Positions 27,808-37,172 of a DNA stretch of 64,000 bases are shown here, in pieces. Every line of letters begins with the position of its first letter. Within the stretch, counting starts at the first letter, position 1. A program made the position numbers and the translations under genes. The stretch lies in the NCBI GenBank assembly GCA_016699405.1, contig CP064972.1:992001-1056000 (forward strand), given 5' to 3'. The notes below the pieces were generated by a model. The model was given only the letters and a program-made list of their open reading frames with translations. It did no database searches and was not told the origin of the DNA. Source of the DNA: Holophagales bacterium (GTDB lineage: Bacteria; Acidobacteriota; Thermoanaerobaculia; Multivoradales; JAGPDF01).

Positions 27808-28107
27808 TCAGCCCATCGCCGGGGCGGGCGCAGGAGCCGCCGGGGGAGCCGCCTTCGGCTTGCGAGCCGCCTTCTTGGCCGGCTTCTTGGCGGCCTTCTT
27901 GGCGGGCTTCTTCGCAGCCTTCTTCGCAGCCTTCTTGGCGGGCTTCTTGGCAGCCTTCTTCGCCGCCTTCTTGGCGGGCTTCTTGGCAGCCTTCTTCGCA
28001 GCCTTCTTCGCCGGCTTCTTCGCGGCCTTCTTCGCCGGCTTCTTGGCAGCCTTCTTCGCCGGCTTCTTCGCGGCCTTCTTGCTGGGGCTCTTCTTCTTCG
28101 TCGCCAT
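27808..28107 (-). CDS. Histone H1-like Lys/Ala/Pro-rich DNA-binding protein
   Basis: The 99-residue product begins MATKKKSPSKKAAKKPAKK and then repeats KKAAKKPA/KKAAKKAA-type units through ~residue 75, ending in a Pro/Ala tail (APPAAPAPAPAMG). Such proteins resemble eukaryotic H1 C-terminal tails and bacterial histone-like proteins of Chlamydia and Bordetella, and probably bind and compact DNA without a fixed fold. GGAGAGA lies six bases before the ATG at 28107; an upstream in-frame start would add 27 residues of unlike composition. The near-identical 12-24-base repeats make its length prone to slippage. Confidence 0.85.
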   Translation of the reverse strand: MATKKKSPSKKAAKKPAKKAAKKPAKKAAKKPAKKAAKKAAKKPAKKAAKKAAKKPAKKAAKKAAKKPAKKAAKKPAKKAARKPKAAPPAAPAPAPAMG

Positions 28108-28355
28108 CCGTTCTCTCCTTTGGGTCCGCCCTTCATTGGGCGAGCCGTTGTTCCCTCCGCTTCTCCCTGTAGCCCTGCTAGCTCGCACGCGATGTGCGCT
28201 TGCCCGAGGCCTTGGGTCGAAGTGTTGTGCCTATTGTCAACATTTTCTTTCGGATTACAAGAGGGTAGAACGCGCGCGCGAGATATCGCAGTCGCTTCGG
28301 CGGTGTCGAGAGGGGCGACGAAGCGCCGTTCGAGCCGGTGCTACACTGCCGCGCG
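28108..28355. promoter_or_regulatory. Divergent promoter region, AT-rich island near 28225-28265
   Basis: This 248-base gap separates the histone-like gene from the AI-2E-type gene. It has the most AT-rich run of the neighbourhood. TTGACA on the minus strand (28240-28235) could serve the histone-like gene, though no good -10 box follows at 16-18 bases. TACACT at 28342-28347 could be the -10 box of the plus-strand gene, eight bases before its ATG. Confidence 0.4.
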
Positions 28356-29450
28356 ATGGCTGAAAGCCGCGAGATCCGGGGCCTTTCGAGCACTCTGCTC
28401 GGCGTTGCCGCCGTGCTGGTCGTGCTCGCTGCGATGCGCGCCGCCGAGGCGCTGCTGGTGCCGATCGTCCTCGCCTGGTTCTTCGCGGTGCTCGCGCTAC
28501 CGCTCGTCCGCGCCCTGGAGCGCCGCGGTTTGCCGCTCTCGCTGGCGGTTCTGGCGGCGCTCGCCGCCGCCTTCGGACTGCTCACCGGCTTCTTCGTCCT
28601 CCTCCTCGGCTCGCTCTCCGAGCTCATGGAGGTGGGGCCGCGCTACCTGGCGGAGATCCGCAGCCGCCTCGCCTACACCCTCGACTGGTGGAGCGCCAAG
28701 GGCGTCGTCGTCGACACCTGGCTGCCCGAGCGCTGGGTGGATCCGAAGGCGGTGGTCGACATGGCGTCGCGCACCCTGCGACAGGTCGCCGGCTTCCTCT
28801 CGTCGGGGACCCTGGTGCTGCTGACGATGATCTTCATCCTCCTCGAGGCGGACGGCTTCCGCGCACGCCTGGTGCGCGCCTTCGGCGAGCACCCGCGCAT
28901 CGACCGGATGACGCGCGTCGCCGGCGAGCTGCAGCGCTACCTCGGGATCAAGACGCTGATGAGCGCCGTCCTCGGACTCACCGTCGGTCTCTGGGTGGCA
29001 TGGATGGGGCTCGACTTCGCCGTGCTGCTCGGCCTGCTGGCCTTCGCCTGCCACTTCATTCCGAACGTCGGCGCCCTGCTCGCCGCTCTTCCGGCGATGC
29101 TCATCGCCTTCGTCCAGCACGATCCGGCGCACGCCATGCTGGTCGGGCTCGGCTACCTGGTCGTGGGCGTCGTCCTGGGCAGCGTCGCCGAGCCGCTGTT
29201 GCTCGGCCGCCGCCTCGGGCTCTCCACGCTGGCCGTCTTCCTCTCGCTGGTCTTCTGGGGCTGGCTGTGGGGCGGTGCCGGCATGCTGCTCTCGGTTCCC
29301 TTGACGCTGACCATCAAGATCGTCGCCGACGGCGACGCGGAGCTGCACTGGCTCGCCTGCCTGCTCGACAGCGGCGAGCCGTCGCCCGAGCCGCGTCGCG
29401 CCGCCCGCTCGCACCCTGCGGGGGCGCGCACGCCTTCCAACCCCGCCTGA
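28356..29450 (+). CDS. AI-2E family transporter (PerM/TqsA-like)
   Basis: The 364-residue membrane protein has an N-terminal pair of helices (LLGVAAVLVVLAAMRAAEALLVPIVLAWFFAVLALPLV), a soluble linker at ~90-150, and a C-terminal helical bundle including HFIPNVGALLAALPAMLIAF and GSVAEPLLLGRRLGLSTLAVFLSLVFWGWLWGGAGMLLSVPL, typical of the family. Members export autoinducer-2 or act as Na+/H+ antiporters; which applies here cannot be said. The ATG at 28356 is used; a TACACT eight bases upstream suggests a nearly leaderless transcript. Confidence 0.9.
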   Translation: MAESREIRGLSSTLLGVAAVLVVLAAMRAAEALLVPIVLAWFFAVLALPLVRALERRGLPLSLAVLAALAAAFGLLTGFFVLLLGSLSELMEVGPRYLAEIRSRLAYTLDWWSAKGVVVDTWLPERWVDPKAVVDMASRTLRQVAGFLSSGTLVLLTMIFILLEADGFRARLVRAFGEHPRIDRMTRVAGELQRYLGIKTLMSAVLGLTVGLWVAWMGLDFAVLLGLLAFACHFIPNVGALLAALPAMLIAFVQHDPAHAMLVGLGYLVVGVVLGSVAEPLLLGRRLGLSTLAVFLSLVFWGWLWGGAGMLLSVPLTLTIKIVADGDAELHWLACLLDSGEPSPEPRRAARSHPAGARTPSNPA

Positions 29451-29486
29451 CCGCCGGCCACGCCCGGAGTCGGCCCGCCCGCGCGG

Positions 29487-29514
29487 TTGACAGCGCGAAG
29501 GCGGCTGCTATCAT
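29487..29514 (+). promoter_or_regulatory. Promoter of the suf operon
   Basis: TTGACA at 29487-29492, a 16-base spacer and TATCAT at 29509-29514 precede sufR by 76 bases. Predicted transcription starts near 29521, right at the edge of the inverted repeat that follows. Confidence 0.75.
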
Positions 29515-29521
29515 CCATCCG

Positions 29522-29546
29522 AAACAGTACCGAGGCCGTACTGTTT
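29522..29546 (+). promoter_or_regulatory. Inverted repeat, putative operator for the Rrf2/SufR regulator
   Basis: AAACAGTAC (29522-29530) and GTACTGTTT (29538-29546) are perfect inverted arms around CGAGGCC. The 25-base dyad begins seven bases after the -10 box, so a bound protein would block initiation. Rrf2 proteins such as IscR bind dyads of similar total length. Autoregulation by the adjacent sufR gene is my inference. Confidence 0.65.
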
Positions 29547-29590
29547 AGTGCGCGACCCGTCGCCTCCATGGACGCCCGAGAGATCCGTCG

Positions 29591-30075
29591 ATGATCCGGA
29601 TGACCAAGCAGACCGATTACGGCTTCATCTTGCTCAGCCGCCTCGCCGAGGATCCCGAGCGCGTGGCCAACGCACCCGACCTCGCCGCCGAGACGCGGCT
29701 GCCGGCGCCGATGGTCAGCAAGATCCTCAAGATCCTCGCCCGCAACGGGCTGCTGACGTCGCACCGTGGGATCCGCGGCGGCTACGGCCTGGCGCGGGCG
29801 CCGCGCGACATCGCGGCCGCCGAGATTCTGCAGGCGCTCGAAGGTCCGGTGGCGCTGACCGTCTGCGTCGATGGCAGTCCGGGCGAGTGCGATCGCGAGG
29901 CCTACTGCGCCGTGCGCGGCCACTGGCAGCGGATCAACCAGGCGGTGCGGCAGGCACTCGCCGGGATCACGCTGGCCGATCTCAGCGCACCGCCGCCGCG
30001 GCTGATCCAGCTGCGTGCGGCGCGAGTCGCCCGACGAGCGCCCGCAGCGGCGACGAAAGCAGTCAAGGAGAGGGC

Positions 30076-30079
<4 letters not shown>
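29591..30079 (+). CDS. sufR: Rrf2 family transcriptional regulator of the SUF system (SufR/IscR-like)
   Basis: The 162-residue product has the Rrf2 winged helix (TKQTDYGFILLSRLAEDP...LPAPMVSKILKILARNGLLTSHRGIRGGYGLA). Three cysteines, C92, C100 and C106, are spaced CX7CX5C, close to the IscR cluster-binding motif, so it probably binds a [2Fe-2S] or [4Fe-4S] cluster and senses cluster supply. The C-terminal ~45 residues are Ala/Arg-rich. It heads the suf operon; its stop codon overlaps the sufB start (ATGA). The promoter and dyad upstream suggest autorepression. Confidence 0.93.
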
Positions 30080-31527
<1,448 letters not shown>

Positions 31528-31558
31528 CGCCGCCCGTCATCCAGATCGAGGAACCCCT

Positions 31559-32338
31559 GTGAACATGCTCGAAATCCGCAATCTGCACGCCAACGTGGAG
31601 GGCCGCGAGATCCTCCACGGACTCGATCTCGCCGTGAAGCCGGGCGAGGTGCACGCCATCATGGGGCCGAACGGTTCCGGCAAGTCGACGCTCGCCTCGG
31701 TGCTCGCCGGGCGGGAGGCTTACGAGGTCACCGACGGGGAGGTCCTGCTCGACGGCAAGGACCTGCTCGCCATGGCCCCGGAGGAACGGGCGCGGGAGGG
31801 CGTCTTCATGGCCTTCCAGTACCCCGTCGAGATCCCCGGCGTCTCCAACACCTACTTCCTCAAGGCGGCGGTCAACGCGGTGCGGAAGCACCGGGGCCTG
31901 CCCGAGTACGACGCGATGGACTTCCTCGCCCTGGTGCGGCAGAAGGTCAGGCTGGTCGGCCTCGACGAGAGCCTGCTGCAGCGGCCGGTCAACGAGGGCT
32001 TCTCGGGCGGCGAGAAGAAGCGGAACGAGATCTTCCACATGGCCGTCCTCGAGCCGAGCCTCTGCGTGCTCGACGAGACCGACTCGGGGCTCGACATCGA
32101 CGCCCTGCGGATCGTCGCCGACGGAGTCAACAGCCTGCGTGCCGGCAACCGGTCGTTCCTGGTCATCACGCACTACCAGCGGTTGCTCAACTACATCGTT
32201 CCCGACGTCGTGCACGTGCTGATCGACGGGCGCATCGTGCGCTCCGGCGGCAAGGAGCTGGCCCACGAGCTCGAGGAGAAGGGCTACGCCTGGCTCGAGG
32301 ACGAGGCCTCGGCGGTCGTCGCCCCGTCCGTCGGCTGA
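31559..32338 (+). CDS. sufC: Fe-S cluster assembly ATPase SufC
   Basis: The 259-residue ABC-type ATPase has Walker A GPNGSGKST (residues 36-44), the Suf-specific signature FSGGEKKRNEIFHMAVLEPSL and Walker B LCVLDETDSGLDIDAL. ATP binding drives rearrangement of SufB/SufD during cluster assembly. GTG at 31559 has CGAGGA six bases before it; an ATG two codons on (31565) is an alternative start. It is 11 bases from sufD. Confidence 0.97.
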   Translation: MNMLEIRNLHANVEGREILHGLDLAVKPGEVHAIMGPNGSGKSTLASVLAGREAYEVTDGEVLLDGKDLLAMAPEERAREGVFMAFQYPVEIPGVSNTYFLKAAVNAVRKHRGLPEYDAMDFLALVRQKVRLVGLDESLLQRPVNEGFSGGEKKRNEIFHMAVLEPSLCVLDETDSGLDIDALRIVADGVNSLRAGNRSFLVITHYQRLLNYIVPDVVHVLIDGRIVRSGGKELAHELEEKGYAWLEDEASAVVAPSVG

Positions 32339-32349
32339 GCGGAGACGCG

Positions 32350-33693
32350 ATGACCGTCACCAGCACCCCTGTCGCCCCCCCGTTCTCGACCGACTTCGAG
32401 GCGGTGCGGCTGGCCGCTGCCGGCCGTGAGCCGGAGGCCGTCGCCCGCCGCCGCCAGCTCGCCGCGGCCCGTTTCGCCGAAGTCGGCTACCCCACGACGA
32501 AGCTCGAGGAGTGGCGGTTCACCAACGTCGCGCCGCTCGCCCGGACCGTCTTCCGGCGCGCCGCCGGGACCGTCCCGGCCGACGCCGAAGCGCTGCTCGC
32601 GCCGCATCGCATCCCCGGGGCGATCGAGCTCGTCTTCGTCGGCGGTCGCCTCGCACCGTCGCTTTCGCGCCTCGCCGGCGTCCCGGACGGCGTGCTTCTC
32701 GGCTCGCTCGCCGCCCAGCTCGCCGCGGGGCGCAGCGAGGTCGCCCAGGCGCTCGGCAGCCGGGCCGACGTCGTCGACAACCCGTTCGTCGCCCTGAACA
32801 CGGCGCTCTTCGAGGACGGAGCGGTGCTCGTCCTGCCTCGTGCCGTGGCGCTCGACCCGCCCGTGCACCTGCTCTTCCTCGGCGCCAACGAGGAGGGTGT
32901 CCCGACGGCCGCCTTCCCGCGCGTGCTCGTCCTCGCCGGGGAACGGAGCGCGGCGACGGTGGTCGAGACCTACGTCGGCCGGCCGGGAGATAACTACCTG
33001 ACCTGCGCCGTCACCGAGCTCGTCGCCGGCCCCGCGGCGGCGATCGACCACTACAAGGTGCAGCGGGAGGGGTTGGAGGCGTTCCACCTGGCGACCTTCG
33101 CCCTGGCCACCGGACGGGACAGCCGTGTCTCCTCGCACTCGATCTCGCTCGGCGGAGCGCTCGTCCGCCACGACGTGCGGGCGCTGCTCGACGGCGAAGG
33201 CGGGGAGGCGAATCTCAACGGCCTCTACATGGTCCGCGGGCGGCAGCTCGCCGACACCCACATGCGGGTCGATCACGCCAAGCCGCATTGCGCGAGTCAC
33301 GAGCTCTACAAGGGGATCCTCAACGAGAAGGCGCGTGCCGTTTTCAACGGCCGCATCTTCGTGCATCCCCACGCGCAGAAGACCGACGCCAAACAGACCA
33401 ACCGCAACCTCCTGCTGTCGAAGGAGGCGTTGGTCAACACGAATCCGCAGCTCGAGATCTTCGCCGACGACGTCCGCTGCACCCACGGCTCGACGGTGGG
33501 CCAGCTCGATGCCGACGCGGTCTTCTACCTGCGTTCGCGCGGCATCGGCGAGGAGGCGGCGCGCAGTATCCTGACCTACGCCTTCGCCTCGGACATCGTC
33601 GAGCGGATTCGCGTCGAGTCGGTGCGCCAGGCCCTGCGCGAATCGCTCCTCTCCTGGATTCCCCACGGCGAAGTGGTGCGGGACGCCACATGA
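32350..33693 (+). CDS. sufD: Fe-S cluster assembly protein SufD
   Basis: The 447-residue product is the SufB-like partner subunit. It shares the right-handed beta-helix core, with LVFVGGRLAPSLSRL in the N-terminal half, then YTVRG-like YMVRGRQLADTHMRVDHAKPHCASHELYKGILNEKARAVFNGRIFVHPHAQKTDAKQ, which is diagnostic for SufD. It ends RSRGIGEEAARSILTYAF. SufD is needed for iron acquisition within SufBC2D. The stop overlaps the sufS start (ATGA), so translation is coupled. Confidence 0.97.
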   Translation: MTVTSTPVAPPFSTDFEAVRLAAAGREPEAVARRRQLAAARFAEVGYPTTKLEEWRFTNVAPLARTVFRRAAGTVPADAEALLAPHRIPGAIELVFVGGRLAPSLSRLAGVPDGVLLGSLAAQLAAGRSEVAQALGSRADVVDNPFVALNTALFEDGAVLVLPRAVALDPPVHLLFLGANEEGVPTAAFPRVLVLAGERSAATVVETYVGRPGDNYLTCAVTELVAGPAAAIDHYKVQREGLEAFHLATFALATGRDSRVSSHSISLGGALVRHDVRALLDGEGGEANLNGLYMVRGRQLADTHMRVDHAKPHCASHELYKGILNEKARAVFNGRIFVHPHAQKTDAKQTNRNLLLSKEALVNTNPQLEIFADDVRCTHGSTVGQLDADAVFYLRSRGIGEEAARSILTYAFASDIVERIRVESVRQALRESLLSWIPHGEVVRDAT

Positions 33694-34952
33694 GCGCCGA
33701 GGCGGCGGAGCGAGCGATGACGGAGACGGGCGCGTTCGACGTCGAGCGCTGGCGCGCCGAGTTCCCGGTGCTTGCCGAGCGTCCGTACGGCAAGCCGCTG
33801 GTCTACTTCGACAGCGCCGCCACGGCGCAGAAGCCGCGCGCCGTCATCGATCGGCTCGCCCGCTTCTATGCCCACGAGTACGCGGCGATCCACCGCGGGG
33901 TCCACCTGCTCTCCGCCCAGGCGACCGCCTCGTACGAACGGGCGCGGGAGACGGCCCGCCGCTTCCTCGGTGCGGCGAAGCTCTCCGAAGTGGTCTTCGT
34001 CCGCGGTGCCACCGAGGGGGTGAACCTCGTCGCGTCGTCCTATCTGCGGGGGCGACTCGGCGCTGGCGACGAGGTCCTGATCACCGCGCTCGAGCATCAC
34101 TCGAACCTCGTCCCCTGGCAGATCGCCTGCCAACAGGCGGGAGCCCGGCTGGTCGTCGCACCGATCGACGACCGCGGGGTGGTGATCCTCGAAGAATTCG
34201 AACGGCTCCTCTCCGACCGGACGCGCATCGCCGCGCTCGCCCACGTCTCGAACGCCCTCGGCACGGTGAACCCGGTACGCGAGATGGTCGCCCTCGCTCA
34301 TGCCCGCGGCGTGCCGGTGCTGGTCGACGGCGCCCAGGGGGCACCGCACCTGCCCGTCGACGTGCAGGAGCTCGGTTGCGACTTCTACGTCTTCTCCGGC
34401 CACAAGACCTACGGCCCGACCGGAATCGGCGTGCTCTACGGACGCCAGGAGCTGCTCGAGTCGATGCCGCCCTATCAGTCGGGTGGCGGCATGATCCGCT
34501 CGGTCAGCTTCGAGAAGACGGTGTTCGACGCGCCACCGTCGCGCTTCGAGGCGGGCACCCCGGCGGTGGCCGAGGCGGTCGGCCTCGCCGCGGCGCTCGA
34601 GCTGATCGAAAAAGTCGGTCGGCCGGCGATCGCGGCCTGGGAGGACAGGCTACTCGCGGCGGCCACGGACGCGGTGGCGGCCGTGCCGGGGATCCGCCTC
34701 GTCGGTACCGCTCCGGACAAGGCCGGCGTCCTCTCCTTCGTCGTCGAGGGCGCTCATCCCCACGACGTCGGAACGATCCTGGACCGCGAAGGGATCGCCG
34801 TGCGCGCCGGCCATCACTGCGCCCAGCCGGTGATGGACCGCTTCGGCGTGCCGGCCACCGTCCGCGCCTCCTTCGCGCTCTACAACACCCTCGACGAGGT
34901 CGCCGCGCTCGCCGCCGGCCTCGCCAAGGTGCGGCGCTTCTTCCCCCTCTGA
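33690..34952 (+). CDS. sufS: Cysteine desulfurase SufS
   Basis: The 420-residue PLP enzyme draws sulfur from cysteine as a persulfide. The PLP-binding lysine is K239 in FSGHKTYGPTGIGVLYG. The catalytic cysteine is C377 in RAGHHCAQP, on the short loop that marks group II enzymes requiring a SufE or SufU acceptor. SufU is encoded immediately downstream. ATG at 33690 overlaps the sufD stop; MTETGAFDVERW at 33717 is an alternative start close to the usual SufS N-terminus. Confidence 0.97.
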   Translation: MSAEAAERAMTETGAFDVERWRAEFPVLAERPYGKPLVYFDSAATAQKPRAVIDRLARFYAHEYAAIHRGVHLLSAQATASYERARETARRFLGAAKLSEVVFVRGATEGVNLVASSYLRGRLGAGDEVLITALEHHSNLVPWQIACQQAGARLVVAPIDDRGVVILEEFERLLSDRTRIAALAHVSNALGTVNPVREMVALAHARGVPVLVDGAQGAPHLPVDVQELGCDFYVFSGHKTYGPTGIGVLYGRQELLESMPPYQSGGGMIRSVSFEKTVFDAPPSRFEAGTPAVAEAVGLAAALELIEKVGRPAIAAWEDRLLAAATDAVAAVPGIRLVGTAPDKAGVLSFVVEGAHPHDVGTILDREGIAVRAGHHCAQPVMDRFGVPATVRASFALYNTLDEVAALAAGLAKVRRFFPL

Positions 34953-34981
34953 AACAGCCGGCAACGGGATATCGTCAAGCC

Positions 34982-35437
34982 ATGGACGGGCTCGCCGACC
35001 TTTACCAGGAAGTCATCCTCGACCACTACCGCCGGCCGCGGAACTTCGGCCTGCCGGCCGGGGCCGATCACCAGGCCGACGGCGCGAACCCGCTCTGCGG
35101 CGACAAGGTGCGCGTTGCCCTGCGGCTCGACGGCGATCGCGTCGTCGACGTCGGTTTCGAAGGGAGCGGCTGCGCCATCTCGACCGCCTCGGCCTCGTTG
35201 ATGACCGAGGCGATCAAGGGCCACACGGTCGCCGAAGCCGAGGCCCTCTTCCACCGCTTCCACGACCTGCTCACCGGCCCGCCGGACGAGAAGGCGGCGT
35301 TCGACCCGGCGCTCGGCAAGCTCGCCGCCCTCTCCGGCGTCCGCGAGTTCCCGATGCGCGTCAAGTGCGCGACTCTCGCCTGGCACACCTTGAAGTCGGC
35401 CCTCGAAGGTGGGGCGCCGGCCGTCACCACCGAGTAG
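34982..35437 (+). CDS. sufU: SufU-type sulfur acceptor / iron-sulfur assembly protein
   Basis: The 151-residue IscU-fold protein begins MDGLADLYQEVILDHYRRPRNFG and keeps the zinc/sulfur ligands C39 and D41 (NPLCGD), C64 (GSGCAIS) and C129 (RVKCATLAW). The ~20-residue insertion between C64 and C129 and the RVKCATLAW ending identify SufU rather than IscU. It accepts sulfur from SufS at a zinc-bound site and passes it to SufBCD. It is the last suf gene; no terminator hairpin is visible in the 332 bases that follow. Confidence 0.95.
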   Translation: MDGLADLYQEVILDHYRRPRNFGLPAGADHQADGANPLCGDKVRVALRLDGDRVVDVGFEGSGCAISTASASLMTEAIKGHTVAEAEALFHRFHDLLTGPPDEKAAFDPALGKLAALSGVREFPMRVKCATLAWHTLKSALEGGAPAVTTE

Positions 35438-35769
35438 TACCACGTCGGTTCGGGGCGACCGCCGCGGGAAGCTCTCTCGAACACAATCTCGACCCGCAGC
35501 CCAAGCCGGTTCCCTCGGTGATCTCGACCGTCGGTAGTATTATGCATGTACTGCGACGCCGAGAGGCACCCGCTCAGTTGCAGGCCTTGAAGGCAGCCAG
35601 CTAGAGAGATGCGCGGAGGTTGACCCGGTCCGCGGCGCATAAGGCTCGGCGGACAAGTGCAACTCGGAGAACCAGAAGAAGCGTAGGCCTTGCCTGCCGA
35701 TAGCCGGGCGCTTTGTGGCTGAGGAGAAGCTCGACGAAACACGATGGTTCGCCTTCTGAAGGGAGTCCG
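35438..35769. other. 332-base gap between the suf operon and the atypical island
   Basis: I see no gene, tRNA or strong hairpin. Base composition changes here from GC-extreme to a mixture with more A and T, so an integration boundary may lie within it. No tRNA fragment, integrase or flanking direct repeat was found by eye. An imperfect dyad around 35532-35550 (AGTA...TACT) is too short to interpret. Confidence 0.5.
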
Positions 35770-37005
35770 ATGATCGAGTTCGTGGAGAGTCTCGTCTGGG
35801 TCCTTGGAACGCGAATACTCCGGTTCGATCTTCCCCCCGCCCTCGGGACCATCTCCCTCCCGGCGGTCACGGGCGGCTTCGCGCGAGCCGGGGCCGCAAG
35901 GCTGACCGTCGGGTCGCAGTGGGACGATCTGAGGTTCCCGGACCGCCTAGTCCTTGACCTCGACAAAGGCGCGCTCGATGTCCTTGGGTCCAGCCTCGCG
36001 AAGGTCACCCCATGGCAGCTCCGTGCCTTGACGCTCCAAGTGCACGCGAGTGGGCTTCTGCTCATTCAGGTCCGCTGTGAAGTGACGGACCAGGATTCGG
36101 CCAAGCGGTTCGAGGATGTCGGCGACGAGATCAACGAGTGGCTGACCGAACAGTTTCCAATCGCCAAGGGGCTGGTTGACTTCCTCTGCGATCACGCTGT
36201 CTTGCGCCGGGCGGCGGACTTCTCCTTCGGTACCCCCACCTTTCTCAGGGGGTACTCGGAGTTCACGGTATGGTCGTTAGGGGCTTCTCCGTTCGACGGC
36301 CTGCTCTACAACCTTCATCTCTTCGTGATCGATGAAGCGCGGGATCTTGCCGCTGAGATCGCCGCCGCCACAGGGCTGGAAGCGGAGCCGCTCGAATATC
36401 GAGGCAGCGAGGTGTTCCCGGGTCGCGCCTGCTATGTGTGGCATGTCACGTCGGCCAGGTCGCGAAACGGAGTCGACGGGCTCCTCGACGTGGACTGGGT
36501 CGTCAATGGCAAACAGGCGATCGCTTCGACTGGCTGCACGGCATTCGCGAAGATCCTGATGGCCTTGACGTACAAGGAGAGGTTTGGCCTCCAGCCAGCG
36601 GCAGTTCGGAACGTCATCAATCTCCACCGAGTACTCTTGCTTCGAATGGAGAGGTTCGAGCACTATCTAGATGAGTCGCAGGCCGCCTACTGCCGGATGC
36701 AGAGGAAGCTGGCTGAGACGGAGAGCGTCCTCGAGAGCTACCGGAGTGCGGAGCAGTCGCTTTTGGCCGGGGTCGAGGGCCTGGAAACAGAGCGTTCCTC
36801 TGATTCAGCCCAGCGCCTCCAGATCGCAGTTCTCGGCCTCGCCAGCTTGACTGTCTTCTCTGTGTTCACAGACTTGCGCGCCTACCTGGCGGATCAGCGA
36901 ACGCTTTCGGCGATCGACCCATGGAAAGCGGCTCCGCTTTGCATTGGGCTCTTCGCGGTCGGGGCGCTCTTCTGGCTGCTGTTCCGAAAGCGTTCGTCTC
37001 AATGA
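35770..37005 (+). CDS. Unknown protein with C-terminal coiled coil and two membrane helices
   Basis: I do not recognise this 411-residue protein. Residues ~1-290 look soluble and mixed alpha/beta (FSFGTPTFLRGYSEFTVWSLGASPFDGLLYNLHLFVIDEARD; VWHVTSARSRNGVDGLLDVDWVVNGKQA). Residues ~300-345 form a likely coiled coil (MQRKLAETESVLESYRSAEQSLLAG). Two hydrophobic helices follow at ~351-369 and ~387-405, then the basic tail RKRSSQ. This topology recalls CorA channels, but no GMN motif follows the first helix. GGGAG fixes the ATG at 35770. Codon use has more A/T third positions than neighbours, suggesting transfer. A membrane-tethered sensor or effector is possible; nothing proves it. Confidence 0.75.
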   Translation: MIEFVESLVWVLGTRILRFDLPPALGTISLPAVTGGFARAGAARLTVGSQWDDLRFPDRLVLDLDKGALDVLGSSLAKVTPWQLRALTLQVHASGLLLIQVRCEVTDQDSAKRFEDVGDEINEWLTEQFPIAKGLVDFLCDHAVLRRAADFSFGTPTFLRGYSEFTVWSLGASPFDGLLYNLHLFVIDEARDLAAEIAAATGLEAEPLEYRGSEVFPGRACYVWHVTSARSRNGVDGLLDVDWVVNGKQAIASTGCTAFAKILMALTYKERFGLQPAAVRNVINLHRVLLLRMERFEHYLDESQAAYCRMQRKLAETESVLESYRSAEQSLLAGVEGLETERSSDSAQRLQIAVLGLASLTVFSVFTDLRAYLADQRTLSAIDPWKAAPLCIGLFAVGALFWLLFRKRSSQ

Positions 37006-37172
37006 GCGAGACGCGCACGCAGGCGGACTCAGCGGCGGTCTGCGAGAAGTCGGTAGATGTGTGTTCCAAGACGCGATGGTAGTCAGCAGCAGGCTGAGTT
37101 GGGAGCAGGTGGCAATTGCATCGCCGGCGGGAGCAATGGGGCGGCATTGGCAATTCAGGGCGAGGTGGTTCG

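Noticed and set aside
27808..28107. Repeats resembling a CRISPR array
   Set aside because: The repeat units are contiguous, in frame, encode KKAAKKPA and have no unique spacers.
34376..34981. Long upstream extension of sufU
   Set aside because: The frame happens to be open across the end of sufS, but the IscU fold begins at MDGLADLYQEV and the upstream part is a shadow of sufS.
35525..35555. Second suf-like dyad (AGTA...TGTACT) downstream of sufU
   Set aside because: Only four matching bases per arm and different spacing; not comparable with the 9-bp arms at 29522-29546.
35438..35769. Attachment site or attC-like recombination site at the island edge
   Set aside because: No core sequence, integrase gene or matching repeat at the other edge near 40.6 kb could be found by eye.
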